A DNA stretch of 64,000 bases, taken from the NCBI GenBank assembly GCA_013112555.1, contig JABFGK010000002.1:992001-1056000 (forward strand). Reading direction: 5' to 3'. Shown piece by piece: positions 58,262 to 64,000 of this stretch; position 1 is the stretch's first letter, and every line of letters starts with the position of its first letter. The DNA comes from Planctomycetota bacterium (lineage in GTDB: Bacteria > Planctomycetota > Phycisphaerae > Phycisphaerales > UBA5793). Position numbers and translations under genes: made by a program. Under the pieces are notes generated by a model. That model saw only the letters and a list, made by a program, of their open reading frames with translations, ran no database searches and had not been told where the DNA came from.

Positions 58262-61200
58262 ATGGCTCACGAACTCGAACATGCAGCCGGGCGATTCATC
58301 ACGTTTGCCAACGAGGTGCTGGCCCCGGCCGTGCGCACGCACAAATACGTCGACGACCTTGCAACCGCAATCACAGCCTGGCAGAGTCCGGAGGCCGTGC
58401 CGTTTGCGACTGCGGTTGCACAGCAGGACTATCAACCGGTGGCAGCCGGGTGGCGCTGGGGGCCGGCCTGGTCGACGTGCTGGTTCCGGATCAGGACGGA
58501 AGTACCACAGCCGAGGGATCTGCTCCAGCTGGCACTTCGGTTTTCCTGCGGTACGGAGGCCATGCTGTGGGATGAGCACGGCAGGCCGATTCAGGGATTT
58601 GATCGGAACCGCGATCTTTGCGTGTTGCCGGAGTCGCTGACTCAGGGGCAGGACCGGGTTACGATGTATGTGGAGGCGGCGTGCAATCACCCGTTTGGCA
58701 CGGCCTCGTTTTCATGGGATGATTCAGAACGGGCAGCCCGCTGGCGCGAACAGTTGCCCGGACGGTTGGAGCCGTGCTATCTCGTTGCCTTCAACCCCAC
58801 GGCCTGGCGCCTGCATCACACGTTTGAGTTTGCTCGTCAGATGATGCAGACACTGCCGCTGGACTCGCCGCGCGCCCACGAGTTGAAGCACGCGCTGGAC
58901 CGTGTGATACGAGCGATCGATCCGGCCGGCATCATCAACACAGCACCGATCGCCCTGTCAATTCTTGACAAGGCCCTGTCGGGCGACGGCGGTACTTCCG
59001 GTTCACAGGCGATTGCCGTCGGCCATGCGCACATTGATACGGCCTGGCTCTGGCCGATCTGCGAGACGAAGCGCAAGTGCATTCGCTCGTTTACCAATGT
59101 CATCGGATTGATGAAGCAGTTTCCTGATTTTCACTTCATGTGTTCGCAGGCACAGCAATATGAATGGGTCCGGCAGGATTGCCCGGCCCTGTTTGACGAG
59201 ATCACGACGGCGGTTGAAGATGGCCGCTGGGAGCCCGGGGGGGCCATGTGGGTTGAGCCGGACTGTAATGTTCCGTCCGGGGAATCACTCGTGCGTCAGA
59301 TTCTGTATGGGACACATTACTGGCTGGAGACGTTCGGAGAAGAACGGGGTGAGCAGCGCCATCTGTTTCTGCCGGATACATTCGGCTTCCCGGCCTCGTT
59401 GCCGCAGATCATGGCCCATGCAGGGCTTGACACGTTTATCACGAACAAACTGTGGTGGAATCAGCACAACGAGTTCCCGTTTGTTAATTTCCGTTGGCGT
59501 GGGATTGATGGGACCGAAGTGCTGGCACATCTGACGCCCGGCCGTGATTACAACGCGACGAACTCGCCGGCTGAGTTGGCACGCGGCGTTGAGTACGCCT
59601 CACGAAAGTGTAAGCCGGAATATAACGTCTGGCTTCAGCCGTTCGGCTATGGGGACGGCGGGGGTGGGCCGACCGACTGGATTGTCTTGAACGCTGAACT
59701 TAGCAATCAGACCCAGGGGCTGCCGTCGGTCACACAGTCGTCTGTCTCTGACTTCTGTGATCAACTTCATCAACGGCGGGCAGCAATTGTTAATACCAGC
59801 GATCGGCCTGATCTTGATGATCTGCCGGTGTGGGACGGTGAACTGTACCTGGAGTTGCATCGCGGCACGCTGACCACCCAGGCATGGCTTAAACAAGCAA
59901 ACCGGGCAGCCGAGCGGGACCTGCGGACTGCGGAGTGGTTGATGACCACGGCACCGGATGGTCGCCCGATTTCGGGTGCAGCGCGTGAACGTTTGCACGG
60001 CGTGTGGAAGACACTCCTGCTGAACCAGTTTCACGATATTCTGCCGGGTTCATCGATCACGTGGGTGTATGACGATTCGCGTGCCGACCACAGTGCGGTC
60101 GCAACAGGAACGTCCGAGGTGATTGCCGCGGGGCTTGAGCGTTGGGTATCGGCCTGTGATGCCACGGGTATGCAACAACCGCTTGTGGTATTCAATCCGT
60201 GTTCTCATATTCGAGGGGGATTTGTTGTACACCCAGAAACCAAGATGCCGGCATACGTTCCAGAAGTCCCGGCACTCGGTGTGTGCGTGGTGGATGTTGC
60301 AGCACAACCTCCACAGACGGATTTGTTGCCAGTTACCATTGCAGACAATGTGATTGAGAACGGCATTCTTCGAGCGGTGATCGATGAGGCGGGGCGCATT
60401 GCATCGCTGTGTCGATTGGATCACGGGCGCGACGCCGTGTGTGATCCAGCGCACTCGCTTCAGCCGCAGCGCGGCCCGTTGAACCGGTTGATGTTGTACG
60501 ACGATCTGCCTCGTGCCTGGGAGGCGTGGGACATTGACCCGGAATACACGCATCGGGGCCGGTGTATCAATGACACGCCGGCGGACAGGTGGGAAGTTGC
60601 GGAGCAATCGCCTGCGCGGGTGGCGATCCGAACCCGGCGTGCCTTTGGCCAGGGGTCGATCGTGGTCCAACGGATCGTGCTTGAGGCCGGCTCGCCCCGG
60701 CTCGATATTCATACGTATATTGATTGGACAGAGGATCGCAAACTGCTTCGGGCGCTGTTCCCGGTTGATGTGCGCTCCCCGCATGTAACGTGTGATATTC
60801 AGTTCGGACATGTGTTGCGGCCGACGACGGCCAACACGTCATGGGATTCGGCCCGTTTTGAGTTCTGCGCGCATCGCTGGATGGATCTGTCTGAGCCGGG
60901 GTTCGGGGTGGCACTCTTGAATGATTGCAAGTACGGCCACTCCTGTCGCGAGAATGTGATGGGTCTGTCATTGCTTCGGGCCCCACGATTTCCTGATGAG
61001 AGCGCGGATTTCGGCCATCATGTGTTTTCATACTCATTGATGCCTCACGACGGTGACTGGCGTGCCGCCGGCGTGGACTGCGCTGCAGATGAACTTAATA
61101 CGCCGTTGATTACGCGTGAGTTGCAACAGGAGCAGGCGGGAGCCATTCGTGATGCGTGGGCACCCTTTGAGATAACGCATGCTGATGATGGTGGGCCGTG

Positions 61201-61471
61201 TCGCGTGGCGGTGTCGGCAGTTAAGCCGCTGCATGTTCAGGAAGGGGCCGGGCCGTCGTTCGTGTTGCGATTGGTCGAGACGGGAGGCGCTGATGGGCGG
61301 GTGGTGATTCATTGGAATGTGCCGGTGGGGGATGTGCGGGCCGTTGATTTGCTGGAGCGTGAGAGTGGGGAGGTACGTGGGCCGGCCGAGATGCAGACGG
61401 ATGATGGCCGGACGACGTTTGCAGTTCGGAAGTTTGAGATTGTGACGTTGCGCGTGGGGTTGAAGGGATGA
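58262..61471 (+). CDS. Alpha-mannosidase (GH38)
   Basis: AVGHAHIDTAWLWPICETKRKCIRSFTNVIGLMKQFPDFHFMCSQAQQYEWV; GGAMWVEPDCNVPSGESLVRQILYG; LLNQFHDILPGSSI. Confidence 0.96.
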   Translation: MAHELEHAAGRFITFANEVLAPAVRTHKYVDDLATAITAWQSPEAVPFATAVAQQDYQPVAAGWRWGPAWSTCWFRIRTEVPQPRDLLQLALRFSCGTEAMLWDEHGRPIQGFDRNRDLCVLPESLTQGQDRVTMYVEAACNHPFGTASFSWDDSERAARWREQLPGRLEPCYLVAFNPTAWRLHHTFEFARQMMQTLPLDSPRAHELKHALDRVIRAIDPAGIINTAPIALSILDKALSGDGGTSGSQAIAVGHAHIDTAWLWPICETKRKCIRSFTNVIGLMKQFPDFHFMCSQAQQYEWVRQDCPALFDEITTAVEDGRWEPGGAMWVEPDCNVPSGESLVRQILYGTHYWLETFGEERGEQRHLFLPDTFGFPASLPQIMAHAGLDTFITNKLWWNQHNEFPFVNFRWRGIDGTEVLAHLTPGRDYNATNSPAELARGVEYASRKCKPEYNVWLQPFGYGDGGGGPTDWIVLNAELSNQTQGLPSVTQSSVSDFCDQLHQRRAAIVNTSDRPDLDDLPVWDGELYLELHRGTLTTQAWLKQANRAAERDLRTAEWLMTTAPDGRPISGAARERLHGVWKTLLLNQFHDILPGSSITWVYDDSRADHSAVATGTSEVIAAGLERWVSACDATGMQQPLVVFNPCSHIRGGFVVHPETKMPAYVPEVPALGVCVVDVAAQPPQTDLLPVTIADNVIENGILRAVIDEAGRIASLCRLDHGRDAVCDPAHSLQPQRGPLNRLMLYDDLPRAWEAWDIDPEYTHRGRCINDTPADRWEVAEQSPARVAIRTRRAFGQGSIVVQRIVLEAGSPRLDIHTYIDWTEDRKLLRALFPVDVRSPHVTCDIQFGHVLRPTTANTSWDSARFEFCAHRWMDLSEPGFGVALLNDCKYGHSCRENVMGLSLLRAPRFPDESADFGHHVFSYSLMPHDGDWRAAGVDCAADELNTPLITRELQQEQAGAIRDAWAPFEITHADDGGPCRVAVSAVKPLHVQEGAGPSFVLRLVETGGADGRVVIHWNVPVGDVRAVDLLERESGEVRGPAEMQTDDGRTTFAVRKFEIVTLRVGLKG

Positions 61472-61477
61472 GGGACG

Positions 61478-61670
61478 ATGGATTCCCGCGTGCGCGGGAA
61501 TGATGGAAGAGGTCAATACGTTGTCACCCGACACGGGTTCTCCCTCACTGCGTTCGGGGTAACCCGTAGCACCCGGCCGTGCCACGCTCGGGCGGGTGTG
61601 GCATGATGCTTGCGCATCATTCCCCCGGCGGAGCCGGGGGCTAACAAGAGCGCGGGAATGACGACGAGAA
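61478..61670. repeat. Composite A-E-D repeat
   Basis: gatggattcccgcgtgcgcgggaatgatgg; cacgggttctccctcactgcgttcggggtaacccg; gcatgatgcttgcgcatcattcccccggcggagccgggggctaac. Confidence 0.88.
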
Positions 61671-61709
61671 GGGGATACGGACAGAAGGAGATGTTGGAGC
61701 GCCATGTGG

Positions 61710-62222
61710 TTATTTGTACTGTTCTGATGCTTGGACGGCGAGTTCGTCGCATCGTTCGTTTTCCGGGTGGCCGGCGTGGCCGCGGACCCAGTTGAATCGG
61801 AGTTCGTGTTGGGTGCGCAGTTCGTCGAGTTGCTGCCAGAGTTCGATGTTCTTCACTTTCGGGCCGCGTTTCCCCCGGCGCCAGTTGTGTGTCTTCCAGT
61901 TATCCATCCACTCTTCGAGGCCCTTGAGTACATACTGGCTATCGGCGTACAACTCGACAACGCATCGTTTCTTGATTGACGTCAGGCCCTGGATGACGGC
62001 CATCAGTTCCATGCGATTGTTCGTCGTGTTTGCTTCGCCGCCGCTGTGTTCGCGGACGGTTCCTGATGGTGGGTGTTTCAGGATGAATGCCCAGCCACCC
62101 GGGCCGGGGTTGCCGGAGCAGGCACCGTCGGTGAACAGTTGGACCACGTCGAGTGTTGATTCAGTGTCTTTGGCCGGCTTGGGGGATGCTGCTTTTCGTG
62201 CCGTCTTTTTGCGCTGGGTCAT
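61710..62222 (-). CDS. rnhA: Ribonuclease HI with short basic N-terminal extension
   Basis: LFTDGACSGNPGPGGWAFIL, TNNRMELMAVIQGL, ADSQYVLKGLEEW, WVRGHAGHPENERCDELA. Confidence 0.95.
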   Translation of the reverse strand: MTQRKKTARKAASPKPAKDTESTLDVVQLFTDGACSGNPGPGGWAFILKHPPSGTVREHSGGEANTTNNRMELMAVIQGLTSIKKRCVVELYADSQYVLKGLEEWMDNWKTHNWRRGKRGPKVKNIELWQQLDELRTQHELRFNWVRGHAGHPENERCDELAVQASEQYK

Positions 62223-62329
62223 AGTGCGACCATCGTACCGCCAAAGGCAATCGGAATCACGTGCCCGGGGCAATGAATCGGCGGTGCGTGTATTTGTCGA
62301 ATGGGTGATAAACGAAATACGTCGAGTGA

Positions 62330-63736
62330 CTACCCGGCAGCAGCGCGGCGATAGAACGGCTCATCCGGGTCGGAGGATTGCTGCGCCGGCGATTCGGATT
62401 CAGTATCCGATTCATCGGTGTTCGCTTGCGTTGACTGATGCGGCGGCGGTGTTGTATTGCGCCGTATTCTGCGGCGGGCGCGAGGCCTGTTCTCGTCGTC
62501 GGCCTCATCGTTCGACGTTCCGATCGCCCGGTCATCGTCATCGGCTCCGGTGCATCCATTGCGCTTCAGTGCGCCGATCGGTGCATCCGGGTCGGCCTTG
62601 CTGCTGATGACGTCGTTTCCGGTCAGGATGACGCTGTCATTGAGCGAGCGGCTCTGCCGGCCATTGGCACGGGCGGGCTCAGTGTTATCCTGATCGTTTT
62701 GGTCGACGGCCTTTTTTTTTGCGTGACCGATTTGATTGCACGCAGCAGGCTTCCTCCCTCGGCCGTTGGTCGGGGGGCGGTCTTCTTCCTTAAAGAATCG
62801 GCTCGGTCGATCGTCGCTGAATTGTTCGTTGAGTTTGCGCAGCGCCTCGCACTCGATCTGGCGGACTCGTTCGCGTGTCAGGCCGATGCGGCGGCCGATT
62901 TCCTTGAGTGTGAGCGGCGGTCGCCCGTCGAGGCCGAAGCGCATTCGCAGGACCGTCGCCTCTCGTTCGTCGATCGCAGCGAGCAGCCGTCGGATGGTCC
63001 GCACCTGGTCGTCATGCAAGATGATCGAATCAGGCTGGAGATTCCGGCTGTCAGCAAAGAGTTCGGAGAAGTTGACCTGTTCGCCGTCATCACCGACCGG
63101 CGCCTGGTTCGAGCACTGCCAGGCCCGCACCGCTCGACGGATGATCATGAGTTTCTTGACCGGCACCTGCATGGCTTCAGCGAGTTCGGACAGTGTCGGC
63201 GGGTGCCCGAGGCGGCCTTCGAGATCCTGACTGACCTGCTTCCAGCGTGCAATGTGCTCCACCATGTAGGCCGGGATGCTGATCGGCTGTCCCGCATTGA
63301 TCAAGGCACGCTTGATAGCCTGCTTGATCCACCAGGAGGCATAAGTGGAGAAACGGGTCCCTTGAGCAGGGTCATATCCCTCGACGGCTCGTATTAAGCC
63401 GACATTCCCCTCTTCAATAAGGTCCGCTAACGTCAGGCCGCGGTTCGTGTACTTTTTGGCAATGGAAACGACGAGGCGCAGGTTGGCTCGGACGAGTTGA
63501 TCACGGGCCTCGGGGTCGTTGTCGTTGACGATGCGCCAGCCGAGTATCTTCTCTTCGGTGGCCTTGAGCAGCGCAGTATGGTTGATCTGCTTGAGATAGA
63601 GTTGGAGTTCCGTCTGGAGCCCCGGACCCTTGCGACCGGCTTTTTTCGACCTTGCTGTGCTCAAGATCAGGTGTCCATCCCGATTCAGGACGTGGTTCAC
63701 GAGGATCAACTGGCCAACAGCCCAATTGCCAGACAC
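62330..63736 (-). CDS. RpoD-like sigma-70 factor with about 150-residue polar C-terminal tail
   Basis: [87 protein letters not shown]. Confidence 0.93.
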   Translation of the reverse strand: MSGNWAVGQLILVNHVLNRDGHLILSTARSKKAGRKGPGLQTELQLYLKQINHTALLKATEEKILGWRIVNDNDPEARDQLVRANLRLVVSIAKKYTNRGLTLADLIEEGNVGLIRAVEGYDPAQGTRFSTYASWWIKQAIKRALINAGQPISIPAYMVEHIARWKQVSQDLEGRLGHPPTLSELAEAMQVPVKKLMIIRRAVRAWQCSNQAPVGDDGEQVNFSELFADSRNLQPDSIILHDDQVRTIRRLLAAIDEREATVLRMRFGLDGRPPLTLKEIGRRIGLTRERVRQIECEALRKLNEQFSDDRPSRFFKEEDRPPTNGRGRKPAACNQIGHAKKKAVDQNDQDNTEPARANGRQSRSLNDSVILTGNDVISSKADPDAPIGALKRNGCTGADDDDRAIGTSNDEADDENRPRARRRIRRNTTPPPHQSTQANTDESDTESESPAQQSSDPDEPFYRRAAAG

Positions 63737-64000
63737 CGAGAGTTCAACTCGTCAGATCGAGTTGCGCCATCGCATGTCGGGGGTGCAGTGCCACACCTCC
63801 TCTGATTCGGCTATACGAACTCGGACCTTGAGCGGTTCCCACTCCCCGGATATCCACCTGTCCTGCCAGGCATGCGGGTGTGTCTGAAACCGGCCATTTC
63901 CATGCAGTGCTGCGTGGGGCAACAGGCATTTCCTCATTCCTCGCGACCGTCTTTTTTCTTGCTGCTCAGGCGGCGACCACACTGCGTCCGAAATGCACGG

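Noticed and set aside
1-64000. tRNA, rRNA, transposase, integrase, prophage or defence-system genes
   Set aside because: None recognised by reading; no supporting motif seen, though small RNAs cannot be excluded by eye.

Overview
64 kb chromosomal window, GC-rich, with about 37 supportable genes. The gene repertoire (YfbK-like vWA next to an ECF sigma factor, a Ser/Thr kinase next to an ECF sigma factor, secreted beta-helix and CBM9-like proteins, a tricorn-type protease) suggests a planctomycete, possibly Phycisphaerae; this is inference, since there is no rRNA to place it. Left part: alpha-2-macroglobulin-like C-terminal fragment, CinA, tricorn-like S41 protease, recA (two apparent 1-nt frameshifts), M16 peptidase pair, ECF sigma/vWA locus (frameshifted), M1 aminopeptidase, sulfotransferase, GT39-like transferase, divergent sigma-70, Fe/Mn SOD. 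Centre (28006-41482): a tightly packed same-strand run of eight exported amidohydrolase-superfamily genes (nine domains). Only one domain (AH6) keeps the HxH metal motif; the others look degenerate, and several carry charged or beta-rich insertions. This is my main candidate for an undescribed system. Right part: isochorismatase-like hydrolase, znuABC-like transporter, EEP-family protein, beta-helix protein, STPK+ECF pair, secreted proteins, a lipoprotein Tyr-phosphatase-like protein with a C-terminal cytochrome c'-like CxxCH, CBM9-like protein, SSS symporter, GH38 alpha-mannosidase, RNase HI, RpoD-like sigma factor with a long acidic tail. Intergenic regions are filled with a mosaic of short palindromic repeat families (about 20 copies of the ATTCCCGCG..CGCGGGAAT type alone). 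One composite lies in frame inside the tricorn ORF, and others supply or abut stop codons. Several genes show apparent frameshifts, so consensus indel errors must be considered. No tRNA, rRNA, CRISPR, transposase or prophage was recognised.
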